Below, piece by piece: positions 1 through 11,330 of a stretch of DNA of 64,000 nt. Position 1 is the stretch's first letter; every line of letters begins with the position of its first letter. The DNA is from Solanum dulcamara. Taxonomy: Eukaryota; Streptophyta; Magnoliopsida; Solanales; Solanaceae. The notes under the pieces are model-generated. The model had not been told where the DNA came from. It ran no database searches and saw nothing but the letters and a program-made list of their open reading frames with translations. The stretch lies in the NCBI RefSeq assembly GCF_947179165.1, contig NC_077240.1, forward strand, positions 48,730,501-48,794,500, written 5' to 3'. The translations under genes and the position numbers were made by a program.

Positions 1-1242
1 AGGATGGCCAATTTTTTAATTTCCCAAACGACATTTTATTATGCTTTGATATGAGTATATAATTCCAGAAGTTCTATTTTGATGTAATCCATAGTGACTT
101 TCAAAAGGTACTTGATATGACGCTTGTCTTAATTTTGAACGATAACTTATTTTAATTATTCCACTGATCCCCATAATACATTTTGAAATATGGAAATGAT
201 TTCGGAAAGACTATTTTGACAGACCATCGTGACATCCGAAAGATATGCACTATGATTATCGCTCAATTTCTCTTATATGACTTATCACCGTAGTTATGCT
301 CTCGAGTCTCTGGAAATGTTTTGTATTTTGATATTGCATTTAGTTTCTCACTACTCCACTCATGGATGCCTCAATGCTTCTTTCACTGAGCCCGGGCCAG
401 GATTTGTTATCATGCTTACTTCTCTGCATTGTTCATCGTGCCTCAATGTGAGGGGATAGGTATGACCTGTACATGGGATTTGTGGAGTTATGATGTGTCA
501 TATACATATATAATATAATATGATTTGATATGACCATCTAATATGATATGATCTGTTATGGAGATACTCCCTACTCTGGAGTTATGATGTGCTGTGGTGC
601 TAGTGACGGAGCGGTGACCACGATTTTTTCACCGAGTCCCATAATGGGGCCAGAAATGGCATATGTTTTCTGCATACATTATCTGTGATTATGAAAAGCA
701 TTTTGGTATGCTGGGTAGTTTGCTCATTTTTGCACCTTCTATTCTGGTAATGGCTTTACTTATTACAGTCCAAGCTTTACAAATTCAGTAAATTTTCCGT
801 ACTGACCCCCTAACTTCAGGGGGCTGCATTACATGCCCACAGGTACAGACGCTCGGTTTGCTTATCCGCTCACCTAGGACATGCACCCTGTTGGTTGGTA
901 GTTTTCCTTTGTCCGGAGTCCTATTTTGGCACTAACTTTTCTGTTGTATATTTATATGTAATGGTTAAGGGTACGACGGGGCCCTGTCCCTTCATATGAT
1001 TATGCTATCATTTTGTAGAGGTCTATAGACTTGGGTTGTGGGTTCTGTATATGTGTTTTGGGCTTGTGTTCAGTGACGGCCTTAATAGCCTCCGTGTGCT
1101 ACATCTATTTTGGTGCGCCCTCTAGCGACCCCTTTTCGATTTCTACTTTTATTTATTCTGCTAACATGCTAAGTGGGGCTAAGGGTACGTATGGGTGCCC
1201 AACTCGAGCACCAATCATAGCCTACGGAGTTGGGTTGTGACA
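1..1242 (+). repeat. LTR remnant (A/B-like gypsy family), plus orientation, cut by window edge
   Basis: The right end reads GGGTTGTGACA at 1242, the usual LTR 3' end of this group. The preceding ~500 bp resemble the reverse of the A/B LTRs: the C-run/G-run hairpin with TCAGTA...GTACTGA near 785-823, the phrase about a shifted count of a CTGCATTACATGCCC block, and CGAGTCCC/GGGCC hairpin pieces near 390-655. No primer binding site follows 1242, so this is a solo LTR or a 3' LTR. It sits inside the LTR of element M. The left end lies outside the window. No coding frame here is credible. Confidence 0.7.
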
Positions 1243-2120
1243 CCATGGTCTAGGTTGTACGTGGTTAAATTCCTTATTTCCTGATGAAATCTTTGGTTAA
1301 GTCTTCGTCTGTTCTCAGTTGTGGGTTGAGGTGTGAGGATTGGAGATGGTTTGGTTCATGTCCAGCAAATGGTGGTGTTAGTGAAATCCTTTGGTTGCGT
1401 TCACTTTCTTTCAACTATTCTTGCATTTGTTGGGCTTGTGGGAGTCCGTTCAGGTGGTTACTCTTTATTTGTGCACGAGCGTACCCATCGGGTTTATGCG
1501 ATCTTGGCGGAGTTAGTTAGATTCTTTCTCTTTGTTTACTAGTACGGTCGTGTACATACCCACTTTTACTTTTTGTCATGTCTTTGATAGTGATCCTTTA
1601 CTCGCATTTCAGTTTACTTTTGTTTATCTTTCTCAGTCGGCCTGTGATGCCTACTGGGTACCTATTTTTTTGGTACTCATACTACACTCTATATATTTTT
1701 TCGTGATGCAGGTCCGAGTACTAGCTATCGACATTGATTCGAGCTAGCTGTGGTCGAGATCATAGAGAGGGTGAGCACATAGAGTCCTACATTTACCCAT
1801 CTCCTTTTCTATATATATTTTTTCTGTCTTTTACTTTTTGCGACAACTTTGTTTTCAAGGTCCAGTTTTGGGACTTGTACTCTTTTATTGAAGCTCTATA
1901 TAGGTGAATTCTAGGTTCTGGGAGGGATTCTTTTTGGTTTGTATATATTTAGTTGCTTCCACACGTTCACGTATGCTCATGTTATTTTTCTTACTTTTTT
2001 AGATTATTATTGGTCTTCTACCCTGACATCCCATTGCTCATGGTTCTGAGATATGGGTCGGCTTGCCTACTGGTGGGTCATATTAGGCGCCATTATGACA
2101 TAAGAAATAGACTCGTGATA
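1243..2120 (+). repeat. 3' part of the 5' LTR of gypsy element M
   Basis: This T-rich stretch ends in CTCGTGATA at 2120, a decayed form of the GTCGTGACA end of this LTR group. A tRNA primer site follows two bases later and a gag start 200 bp further on, which fixes it as a 5' LTR in plus orientation. Its left part is separated from it by the LTR remnant that ends at 1242. The small open frames inside have no recognisable product. Confidence 0.6.
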
Positions 2121-2138
2121 AGTTGGTATTAGAGCCCC
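2121..2138 (+). other. Primer binding site, initiator tRNA-Met type (element M)
   Basis: TTGGTATTAGAGCC (2123-2136) differs by one base from TGGTATCAGAG, the complement of the plant initiator tRNA-Met 3' end. It lies directly after the LTR end. Confidence 0.8.
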
Positions 2139-2325
2139 AGGTTCACCGGTCTCACTTATACAGAGGTAACGTCTAGTAGAGTCCTATGGATCGGCGTGGA
2201 GACATCCGTGACTTATCTATGGGAGGCTACAGAATGTCTTAGGAACATGTCTCTTTTGTATCACTGTCGTGCATTTTGTGTTTTGTTGGTTTCTTGAAAT
2301 CTCACTTATTCCACTTTTTAATAGG

Positions 2326-2902
2326 ATGGCTCGCACGCATACTGGAGGTAGAGTCCGACCACAGTCGTGCCAGCACATCAGCAGTTGGTGGGCCCAGGAC
2401 CAGCCAAGCCACCGCCCAAGCCAGCCATAGCTCTAGACCTACAAGTGATGCTCGCCCAGATTTTGGCTGCCATTGGGGGTATGCAGTAGGCCTCAATTCT
2501 AGCCACCCAAGTAATGCAGGACCAGCCTACACCAGCGGCACCAGTTGTTCAGTAGCCACCGGCACCGACCGCTCATCCTGATGATTTGGAGGTCTTTATG
2601 CCACTCCGATAGTAGAAGATGCCCAGGGTGTTCCTTAGACTATCACTACTGAGGTTTTCTAGGGTTGTGGGTGAGAAAGCCCATAGGTTTTTACTTACTT
2701 TCCACGAGCGGCTACATACATTAGATTTAGTAAAGTCGAGAGGAGCTGACTTCACTTCTTATCAGTTAGACGATCCCGCCAGGCAGTGGTGGTATACCTA
2801 CCTAGAGACCAGGCTAGTTGGTTCCCCACCGGTCATATGAGCTGAGTTTTCAGAGGGCTTCTTAGCCCGGTTTATAGCCACGATCCAAGCCTAGGGCCTA
2901 GA
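2326..2902 (+). pseudogene. gag: Broken gag of element M
   Basis: An ATG at 2326 opens a gag-like N terminus (MARTHTGGRVRP) that hits stops and changes frame. The best-preserved part is 2619-2838, where ERLHTLDLVKSRGADFTSYQ and then ARQWW match the capsid-like retrotransposon gag domain. The frame is broken again near 2840, and the sequence stops being gag-like at 2902 where the LTR of element L begins. The capsid C-terminal part, zinc knuckle and pol are absent, so this is a truncated, inactive remnant. Confidence 0.7.
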
Positions 2903-5255
2903 TGTGACACGGCTAATGCGGAACCCAAAATTGCCTCAAACAAGCCTCTTAGAATTCATTTAGCTTTTCATAGGGAATGATAAAAAAAATAAGTAGAAAC
3001 CATAATAGTATATCTTCAACTTACATATGTCCAACAATACATCTAATTTTTAGATTTAATGGGGAGAACACAAGTCCCTAGCTCACCCTCAATCATAATA
3101 GAAAGAAATACCATAGTAAGTGTCCAAAGGTCTCAACATATCATAATCTAGAAAGATAAAAGAGTATTATTTCCGGAACATGGGAATTCACCAAAAGTAG
3201 CCTTCAACGAAATCTCAAGTAGCCATGTGGAAGAGAATGAGGATGACCACCAATCTCTACATGGTGATATCATGTAGACAAAAGAGTATGCATTAGTACT
3301 TTGAATGTACTAAGTATGTAGGCATGTAATAAAATGTAAAATGTGTAGGAGTAATCAAGTAGATAAATGAGTGTATGCATGAGTAATCAAGTTGATATCA
3401 TTTAAATCATACATATGTGGATATACACATGAATGAGTAATCATGTAAATAGCATTTGAAACATTCATTTGTGGGAAGTTGAATATAACTGACATTAAGA
3501 CCATGTGAGCTATTACATGGAATCCAACATAACCCCATACGTTGGCTGGGGAGTCTACTTGCCTAGGATAAAACTCTGTCAACTTTACATTCATTCTTTA
3601 ACTTTAATTTTAAGGGCTTTCATGGATCCATTAGCCTAAGACTACAAGGGCTCCTATGTTGGCACATAGTTAATGAGACAAGGGGTTGCTACTAGAATTT
3701 CCTTACTGAATCCCACCTCAATGCCCCATTCGGTGCTAAGTCAATCCCACATAATAGTTTAGTACTTCAAAATATTTATAACATATAGCTTGAGAATTCA
3801 AAACATCATATTCGGTGGAATAGCTCTTTAAAACATTTGGTTATTCAAATATGCAATAATTGTCTTTATTGCATAAAGAATCCATCATTCATATCATTTC
3901 ATCATTCATTTATTGCATAAGACAACCTTTTGATTATAGATATTACTTTCATAAATATTCATTTGGAGACAAAGCTTTCAAGTCAAACTTCATTAAAAAT
4001 ATAGTAAAACTAGGTGGGTTTATATCACTTCAAATTTCAAACATGTGTGTAAATGAATATGCATAAATACTTTGAAATTCATTAATTAAAAATCATGTTT
4101 TAAACAACCCACCATGAATTTGAAGAACCTTTAAAGAGCTAAATGGAGAAAATACTTGCAAACCGTCAATCCATACATATGAAATTATTTTGAATTAAAA
4201 TAGACTAATGATCATTAGTTTAACCATGATTCATGCTATTAAGTAGAAATAAGAATTACCCATAAGAAAATATTATTTAAAATCAAGAGATTTAGTTGAA
4301 AGAGTTTTGGACTACATGGGTGGAAGAACCCGTTGATAAACACCCACATAACTTAGAGTAAAGCTTAAAGAAAATAAACATAATTTATCATATAATCAAA
4401 ATAATTTAGGCATGAGAGTGGAAGAAATACTCTCATTGAAACCTTACATACCTAAAATCCGAAGCTTTACTCAGAATCGAAGGACTTAATGATCACTTTT
4501 GAATCCTAGCCTTTTCTCTTCGCCGGAGCATTTTGTGTACTACCCGGAGTATATGAATCACCAGAATAGTATTTCTACACTACTAAGAACTAAAACTATA
4601 TTTTGAGAAAGAATAAAGATGTGTATAGAGAGAAGAGTTGCTTGAGAAAGCTTGATGAACAAAATGATGAAATAAGGTGGGTATTTATAGGTATGAAGGA
4701 GGGACCTAACAATAATTAAAATAATTATAAAGAAGAATCTGAAAATTTAATAGAGGATTGTGATGTCATGGGTGATGTCAAATGGAGGACTACTGATGTC
4801 ATGGGTGATTTCAAATGGATCTAGATCTTCTATGATTGGTGAGATGAATCTTCTCTTTATGAAATATCCTTTTTCAAAGCTGTGTTTGAATAAGATAACT
4901 TCCTAATTAGGATTTGGCATCTCATATGAATTGTAGCTATAGAATTCTTTTTTCATGTCATTTAAGAATCAACTAATTTGGAGTATTATACAGTGAGATA
5001 TGAGTTTTCTTCTATAAATATTCCATTTCGTCACATCACTGGGTCTTGCAAAGATTAATTTATTTGACCTACGTAGCCTCCGAATATTAAGCTATGGTCT
5101 TCACAAAAGTTGTAGGTAATGATGTTGGAGTTATTAATAAATTTGAAACAACTAATTTAGACCATTCTATGAAATGTTATACCTAAAATACAGAAGTAGT
5201 ATCATTTTCATCGAGAATTGGAATACCATATACAATATTTTTAGGGGGTGTTATA
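2903..5255 (-). repeat. 3' LTR of element L (mosaic LTR)
   Basis: The boundaries are inferred from TGTGACAC at 2903 and GGGGGTGTTATA at 5249-5255, followed by a polypurine-tract complement (TCTCCCCCTTGG). About 2950-4360 resembles the reverse of the K LTR; for example, TTAAGACCATG..GAGCTAT near 3500 has a close counterpart in K. About 4435-5255 resembles the U3 half of the H LTR, including CGCCGGAGC and the TATA region. The terminal CA has decayed to TA. The 89-90-codon frames nearby are pol remnants on the minus strand or their shadows. Confidence 0.75.
4682..4690 (-). promoter_or_regulatory. TATA box of L LTR
   Basis: CTATAAATA on the minus strand lies about 570 bp from the U3 start. Position and sequence match the TATA of the H LTRs. 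Confidence 0.55.
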
Positions 5256-5272
5256 TTATCTCCCCCTTGGGA
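5256..5272 (-). other. Polypurine tract of element L
   Basis: On the minus strand this reads CCAAGGGGGAGATAA directly before the LTR start, the standard plus-strand primer position. Confidence 0.65.
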
Positions 5273-5491
5273 ACATTCTCCCTAGAATGAAATAAGAATT
5301 AGCTTGAGTAGAGTAGAGTATAAACCAACAACCCATTATTAATGCAATAGTGCAATTTAAAACACCATTTGAAATATATTTCATAATTTTGCATGCATAT
5401 GACAAGAAAATTTGAAATGCAAGGATTTCAAGTAATTGAGAAAGGATAACTTAATACCTTAGGTTTGATTAGAGGGAAAAAGATGAGGGTA

Positions 5492-5800
5492 TCACTTTAT
5501 CATATGTGCTTCCCGTGTATTACTTTCGACTTGTGTATCCCTCCTAAGGTCTTTGACGAATGCAACTTCCTTGTTCCTCAACCTCTTGAGTTTCCCGTCC
5601 AAAATCTCAATTGGGACCTTCTCATAGGTCCAGTTTTCTTCAACATTCACTACTTCCAAAGACACAATGGAACTTGGATCACCTACACACTTCCTCAACA
5701 TAGACACATGGAATACCAAATGAACCAAGGCTAACTCCAATGACAAATCACATTCATAGGCCACCTTACAAAAAAGCCTTAGTGCCCTATACCTTTATAC
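5492..5800 (-). pseudogene. pol: Integrase tail and chromodomain-like end of element L pol
   Basis: The minus-strand frame contains VFHVSMLRKCVGDPSS and then IPIEIL/LKRLRNKEVAFVK, the order found at the C-terminal end of Tekay-type integrases (GPY/F-type module, VFHVSML linker, chromodomain-like tail). Upstream, a weak remnant of the GPY/F-type module runs to about 5800. The tail has lost the usual WRN..ATWEAE consensus (LRRDTQVESNT). Reverse transcriptase and the catalytic integrase core are absent. The end is close to the polypurine tract, as expected. Confidence 0.75.
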
Positions 5801-6085
5801 GAAATTCTATTCCAAGAGTAGTACCCCGTACTACCATATTCAACAAACCACGGGACCTAGTAAAGAAACACCAAATACATCATACATTCACCCACATGCC
5901 ATCAATATCATATTCAAGCCTAATTCTATAACCATTCTAATACATTCATTTGAAAGTCTTAACAAGAAGTCATCAATAGCCTACTACAATCACTCACGTA
6001 TCTACAACCACATATTCAATTCTATCTTTTAAACCACTTTATGGCTCCCTTGAAGTCAACATCACTTAAAAATTTTCATGCTTAC
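5800..6085 (-). repeat. Non-coding internal segment shared by elements L and K
   Basis: The reverse of this stretch aligns by eye with 31005-31300 in element K, starting at AAGTGATGTTGACTTCAAG and including TTGATGACTTCTT and TAGGCTTGAAT. In both elements it lies directly upstream of the integrase-tail remnant, where the integrase core should be. It has no credible frame. Confidence 0.7.
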
Positions 6086-6300
6086 CTTATCATCTTAACA
6101 TCAAAATTTTCATTAACTCATACCAAGGGCACAACAATATACTCTTACCTATCTAATGCACACAACAAGATCCATCAAGCTCTTCTTCCATATCTATAAC
6201 CTTAAATGGCATAAACATGCCACCATCATCACTATATGGAAAACCTACTCTCCCTCTATCTATCATGACTCATCTAATATCATTAACAGTAGAACACACA
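6086..6300. other. Unassigned interior of element L
   Basis: A/T- and C-rich sequence with no open frame of note. A short minus-strand YQGHLCV-like string near the right end may be the start of integrase. Nothing else is recognised. Confidence 0.4.
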
Positions 6301-6490
6301 AATGACCTTGATAACTAGGTACTCAATCTCCCCCTTGTGAGAGAACTTCAATCTTCTTATCAACCACCAATTTCTTTAATTTAACTAAGGATGGACCCAT
6401 GTCTTGCCTTTCTTTTACATCCACTATAGATGATGATTCTGAACCATTTTAAACAATAATACCACCCTCATCAATATCAATCCCCCTTTG
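6301..6490 (-). pseudogene. pol: RNase H-integrase linker remnant of element L
   Basis: On the minus strand a stretch reads EGGIIVQNGSESSS, then a VKERQD..PSLVKLK string and LSQGGD. It corresponds to the linker of H between RNase H and integrase ([22 protein letters not shown]). It shows that L once carried a full pol, most of which is missing. The interval 6491-6678 between this and G holds nothing I can assign. Confidence 0.65.
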
Positions 6491-6678
6491 GATTTCTCTA
6501 TTTAAAGGCATCTTCTAAATATTGCAAAGAATAATTGCTAGGGGGAAAAGACCTAGAGTATGCTCTATCACATGATATGAATCATGAAAGAAGAGAATTT
6601 TTCCTAAATGCCTCATAGTCTCTGATTCATAATTGTGGAGTACTTCACAACTATGACCAAGACCCTATTCTACGTGGT

Positions 6679-7070
6679 ATGTTGGACTCTCAGGACCAAT
6701 CAATAATTGATTCTATGCTCTTCATGCTAGGAAAGTTATGGATGAGACTCCCGATGTGGTTACGGGTATGTTACGGGGTCTTTAATTTTGATATTTATGC
6801 ATTACTTGATCTGAGTGCCAACTTGTCTTTTATTACTCCTTACCTTGCTATGAGATTTTATGTGTGCGGCAAAGTGTTATTAGAACCCTTTTCAGTTTAT
6901 ATTCCCTTTGGTGATTCAGTATCATCCAATAGAGCTCATAGAAATTGTTCCGTGTTGGTCTTGCAAAAAGTTATTCTATGTGATTTGGTTGAACTTGACA
7001 TGACCGATTTAGACATCATTCTTTGTATGGATTGGTTACATTCCGCTTATGCATCTATGTTTTAGGACTC
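6679..7070 (+). pseudogene. pol: Aspartic protease region of gypsy remnant G
   Basis: The frame carries DIYALLDLSANLSFITPYLA, where the active-site D-P-G of this family has become D-L-S, and later VELDMTDLDIILCMDWLHS, matching the ..[11 protein letters not shown].. strand of the protease. Just upstream, DETPDVVTGML occurs in another frame, so a frameshift separates the two halves. The frame stops at 7066 and pol sense resumes downstream after another shift. The loss of the active-site glycine alone would inactivate it. Confidence 0.75.
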
Positions 7071-7099
7071 GTGTAGTTAAGTTTCACTTTCCTAAGCAG

Positions 7100-8080
7100 C
7101 CTATTCTTTAATGAAAGGGTAATGATTTAGTGGTTAAGGATCGGTTTATCTCATGTATTAAGGCCCAAAAAATAATTTCCAAAGGGTGCATGTATTTTAT
7201 TGTGCGATTTAGGGATGTTGATTCTGAAACACCTACGCTTGAGTTAGTCCCTATGGTTAACGAGTTCCATAATGTATTTCCCAATGATTTACTCGGTGTT
7301 CCTCTCGAAAGAGAAATTAACTTTGGCATAGATCTCCTTCCCGATACCCAACCTATTTTTATTCCTCCTTACTATATGGCTCTGGCAGAACTTAAGAATT
7401 TAAAAGAGAAATTGAAGGATTTATTGGATAAGGGTTTTATAAGGTCAAGTATTTCACCATAGGGTGCTCCCGTATTCTTTATTAGGAAGAAATATGGGTC
7501 ACTCCGAATGTGTTTATATTAACAGCAATTGAACAAGGTCACCATAAAGAACAAATATCCAATTTCGAGGATAGATGACTTGTTTGACCAATTACAAGGA
7601 TCAAGTTACTTTTCTAAGATTGATCTCCGTTCTGATTATCATTAGTTAAGGTTAAGGGAGTGTGATATTCCCAAAATAGCGATTCGAATAAGGTATGGTC
7701 ATTTTGAATTTGTTGTAATATCGTTTGGCTTGACTAATGCTCCCGCTGTCTTCATTGATTTGATGAATCGTATTTTCAAGCAATACTTTGACATGTTTGT
7801 TATGGTTTTCATTGATGTCATCTTAATTTATTCTCGAAACAAGAAAAATCATAGGGGTCACTTGAGAATTGTGTTGCAAACATTGAGAGAGAAGTAATTA
7901 TTTGCCAAGTTTAGTAGGTGTGAGTTTTGGCTAAGGGAAGTTAAATTTCTTGGCCATGTGATATCCGGTGATAGAATTAAAGTAGATCCAAAAAAAAAGG
8001 CGGTTAAGAATTGGCCTATACCATTAACCCCTTCGGATATTAGAAGTTTCTTAGGCTTAGCCGGGTAATATAGAAGGTTT
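7100..8080 (+). pseudogene. pol: Reverse transcriptase and start of RNase H, remnant G
   Basis: 7130-7462 encodes the protease-RT linker and RT N terminus ([26 protein letters not shown]). RT sense continues through stops: [10 protein letters not shown] near 7530, the palm motif FSKIDLRS near 7615, FGLTNAPA near 7730, and the catalytic box near 7810 reading FIDVILIYS, so the second catalytic aspartate is lost. CEFWL and FLGHVISGD follow, then RSFLGLAG near 8045. The sequence stops abruptly at 8080 against the LTR of E. The RNase H domain is missing. Confidence 0.85.
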
Positions 8081-8885
8081 TGTCATGACCCAACCATGTA
8101 GGCCGTGACGGGTGCCCAAACTGGAAACACACATGTACCCCTGTCAACTATTAGTAAACCCATTTCCTGTTTTACTATTAGTGTACTAACCGATAAGAAA
8201 AACATACAAACCAACGAGGCTGTCGTAACATATAGGGTCGTTCTATAACATACATACACGTAAGCCGACAAGGCTGTCATAACACCGGGAATGGAAGAAT
8301 TACAAGTCAGATAAGCACAACTGTACATACATATATATACAACTCATATACAACCCACGTACATATCCACAGACCTCTAAGAGTAAGAACAGTAACATAA
8401 GGCGAGACAGGGTCCCCGCCGTACCCGCAAACAAAAATATATACATCAGGGTTTAGTACCAAAATATAGGCTCCAGCACAAGGGAGCACTCCTGGACCGC
8501 TGAGTGGGACTCCTACACTGGTGGATCCCCAAAATGTGTATCTGTACCTGCGGGCATGAATGCAGCCCCCCGAAGAAAGGGGGTCAGTACGACATATGTA
8601 CTGAGTATGTAAAACATAACACACCATAACTAGAAGCATATATGAACAGAAGCAGGGGATAAAACATCATATAAGAAACTTGTACATGTACCTTGTGAGT
8701 TGTCATAACATGCATGCTCAAATTCTACATTATAGCCGGCCCTTTTTGCACTATATACAAAAACAACATCTAACAAAAACAAACAGTATACCAATAAGTC
8801 ACAACTCACGTAGAACTTCATAGATAATGTGGATCACCTGGCAATCTTTTAGAATAAAACATAAAAAGAAAATTGGGGTGTTACA
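8081..8885 (-). repeat. 3' LTR of element E (805 bp)
   Basis: Runs from TGTCATGACCC to GGGGTGTTACA, followed on the right by ACTCCCCCTT, the complement of a polypurine tract. It contains the CCCCCC/GGGGG hairpin with GTCAGTACG...GTACTGAGTATG near 8565-8613. It is much shorter than the other LTRs here (2.1-3.7 kb) but keeps that module at about the same distance from its end. The three minus-strand frames inside are not genes. Confidence 0.85.
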
Positions 8886-8926
8886 ACTCCCCCTTAAGAA
8901 ATTTTGTCTCGAAATTTACCTTATAC

Positions 8927-9178
8927 TCAAAATAAATGTGGATATTGAATTCGCATATCCTCTTCTCTCTCCCAGGTTGCTTCATTGCCAGAATGATTCC
9001 TCCAAAGGACTTTTACTGAAGAAACATTCTTGTTTCTAAGCTCTTTTGTCTCACGGGCCAAGATTTGGATAGGCTCCTCATTATATGTCAAGTCCGTACT
9101 TATCTTAATGGATTTGACAGGAAGAACATGAGATATATCCGAGCGATATCTTCTAAGCATATAAACTATCTGAGCCAA
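8927..9178 (-). pseudogene. pol: Chromodomain-like C-terminal end of pol, element E
   Basis: The frame contains YMLRRYRSD, LTYNEEPIQILARE, then [19 protein letters not shown] and YPHLF, the signature end of Tekay-type integrases. The catalytic core is absent: the preceding coding sense at 9166 is already reverse transcriptase. RNase H and integrase were therefore lost in a deletion that joins the RT end to the integrase tail at about 9170. Confidence 0.85.
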
Positions 9179-9692
9179 AATTCACATTTAGAAAGCTTGG
9201 CATAAAGCTTCTTCGCTTGCAGAATTTGCAAAACAATTCGAAGATGTTTTCCATGATCTTCACTATTCTTGGAGTATATTAAGATATCATCTATAAAAAT
9301 CACTATAAATTGATCAAGATAAGGCTTAAACACGCGATTCATCAAACCCATAAATGCCGCGGGAGCATTCTTCAACCCAAATGGCATCATCAAAAATTTA
9401 TAATGGCCATACCGAGTCCTAAGGCAGTTTTAGGGACATCATGTTCCCTTACCCGCAGTTGGTAATACCCAGACCTTAACTCAATTTTCAAGAACAAATT
9501 AGGACCTTTTAACTGGTCAAATAAATCATCAATCCTAGGAAGTGGGTATTTATTCATAATGGTTACCTTGTTCAATGGTCGGTAATCAATATAAAGCCTA
9601 AAAGTCCCATCTTTCTTTTTCACAAATAGCATACGAGCTCCCCAGGGGGAAATATTCGGGCGAATAAAACCTTTGTCAAGGAGTTCTTGCAA
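9166..9692 (-). pseudogene. pol: Reverse transcriptase of element E, broken
   Basis: Two minus-strand frames (9390-9692 and 9166-9393) give one RT. The first has [35 protein letters not shown] and [10 protein letters not shown]; the second has [12 protein letters not shown], the intact catalytic box [13 protein letters not shown] and KCEFWL. A frame break near 9393 and a few changed bases (LGLGMA in place of the usual F-R-T-R-Y-G region) separate them. RNase H does not follow. Confidence 0.9.
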
Positions 9693-10340
9693 TTAATTTT
9701 TTAACTCTTTTAGTTCTGCTGGAGCCATTCGAGAAGGCGTCATAAAGATAGGAGTAGTTTCAGGAACAACCTCTATAGAAAATTCAACCTCCCTTTCCGG
9801 GGGTAGTCTGGAAATATTTTCAGGGAAGATATTAGGAAATTCACACACCATGGGTATATCCTCAAGGCTTGGACTTTCCAGGTGTATATCAAATATATGA
9901 GCAAGATAAGCTTCACAACCTTGTCTAACCATCTTCCTTGCCACAACCGTGGAGATGATATTAGATGTCAATGATCTTTCACCTTGAACAATGATGTGTG
10001 AAGGTGAAGGAGCTTTAAAGGTCACATGTTTTGACCTACAATCAACTACCACATGGTATCTATAAAGCCAATCCATACCGATAATGATATCATAGTCTTG
10101 GAAAGGCATTTCAATTAAATCAGCAGGGAAGACTAGATTTTGAATCACCAAGGGACAACCTCAATAGATTTGATTGCAAACAACTTGTTGACCCAAAGGA
10201 CTTTGGAAAAACACCCCATAATCGAGTCTCACTGATTTCACATTTTCAAGAAAAGCCAATGATGAGCAAACATACGAATATGTAGAACTAGGATCAAATA
10301 ATATAACAACATATAAGTCAAATAAGTAAAATTTACTAAA
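9693..10340 (-). pseudogene. pol: Aspartic protease and linker of element E
   Basis: The frame 9693-10151 has PFQDYDIIIGMDWLYRYHV, the conserved strand after the protease active site, then EFPNIFPENISRLPPEREVE, the linker to RT. Upstream of a stop near 10160, the active-site region reads DPSSTYSYV, with serine in place of the usual glycine. The sequence of E ends at about 10340, where an integrase fragment on the opposite strand begins. Confidence 0.8.
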
Positions 10341-10344
10341 CCAT

Positions 10345-11330
10345 TAAACAACACTACTGGTGGAATGGTATGAAGAAGGACATTGCGGAGTTTACTTCTA
10401 GATTCTTAGTTTATCAACAGATAAAGGCCGAGCATCAAGTCTCGACTGGTTTGTTACAACCCTTGTTGATACTTGAGTGGAAATAAGAAAGAATAACTAT
10501 GGACTTTATCTCTGGGATTCCACACACTCAAAGAAATCATGATGCAATTTGGGTTATAGTTGATAGGCTAACCAAAAGTGCTCATTTCTTGGCCATCAAG
10601 GTTGACTACCCACTTGAACGTCTTGCAGAATTGTATGTTGAGAAGATTGTGAGGTTACATGGAGTTCCTATTTCTATTGTATCTGACTGAGACCCAAAGT
10701 TTATATATAGATACTAGACTAGATTGGAAAAAGCTTTAGGCACTAGGTTGAACTTTAGTAGATCTTTCCATCCTCAGACAGACGGTCAATTCGAGAGGGT
10801 GATTCAAATCTTGGAAGATATGCTTCGAGCTTGCATTATAGAATTTGAAGGTAGTTAGGACAGACACCTAGCCTTGATAGAATTTGCTTATAATAATAGC
10901 TACCAATCAAGTATAGGCATGCCTCCCTACGAAGCCTTATATGGGAGAAAGTGTAAAACTCCTCTTTCTGGAGTGAAGTTGGTGAACAAAAACTGGTTGG
11001 TCCTGAGATTGTGCAACAAACTGAAGATAAGGTAAAAGTCACCAAGGATCGTCTAAAAATTACTTCAGATAGACAAAAGTCTTATGCTGATCTTAAGAGG
11101 CGTGAAATTGAATATCAAGTAGGAGATAAGGTGCTTTTAAAGGTTTCTCCATGGAAGAAGATTATGAGATTTGGCCAAAAAGGGAAACTTAGTCCTCGAT
11201 TTATTGGACCATATGAAGTACTTGAGACAGTTGGTCCAGTTGCATATAAATTAGCTCTAATACCAACACTTGTAGCATCCCCTTTGGGAGGATGCCACTT
11301 ATGAAGCAAAAGATAGTTTTTTTTTATAAT
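10345..11330 (+). pseudogene. pol: Inverted integrase fragment of another gypsy family
   Basis: Plus-strand coding sense begins at HYWWNGMKKDIAEFT (zinc-binding domain, cysteines lost). It runs through MDFISGIPHTQ and VDRLTKSAHFL (first catalytic Asp near 10503), RLHGVPISIVSD (second, near 10686), HPQTDGQFERV (Glu near 10790), EFAYNNSY, and then 11011-11304 with VLLKVSPWKKI, GKLSPRFIGPYEV and VAYKLA. It ends in WEDATYEAK, directly after an apparent internal deletion. Stops lie at 10486, 10688 and beyond. The sequence resembles a family other than H or G. It separates E protease from E gag. Confidence 0.85.

Noticed and set aside
1031..1747. Chain of small plus-strand frames near the left end, possible host exons
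   Set aside because: They fall within LTR sequence bounded by recognisable LTR ends at 1242 and 2120; no splice-supported protein or domain is visible.
6679..11330. G and the integrase fragment at 10345-11330 as one element split by E
   Set aside because: The integrase fragment has different family wording from the G/H type (e.g. VDYPLERLAELYVEKIV), and about 700 bp of RNase H and linker would be missing between them.
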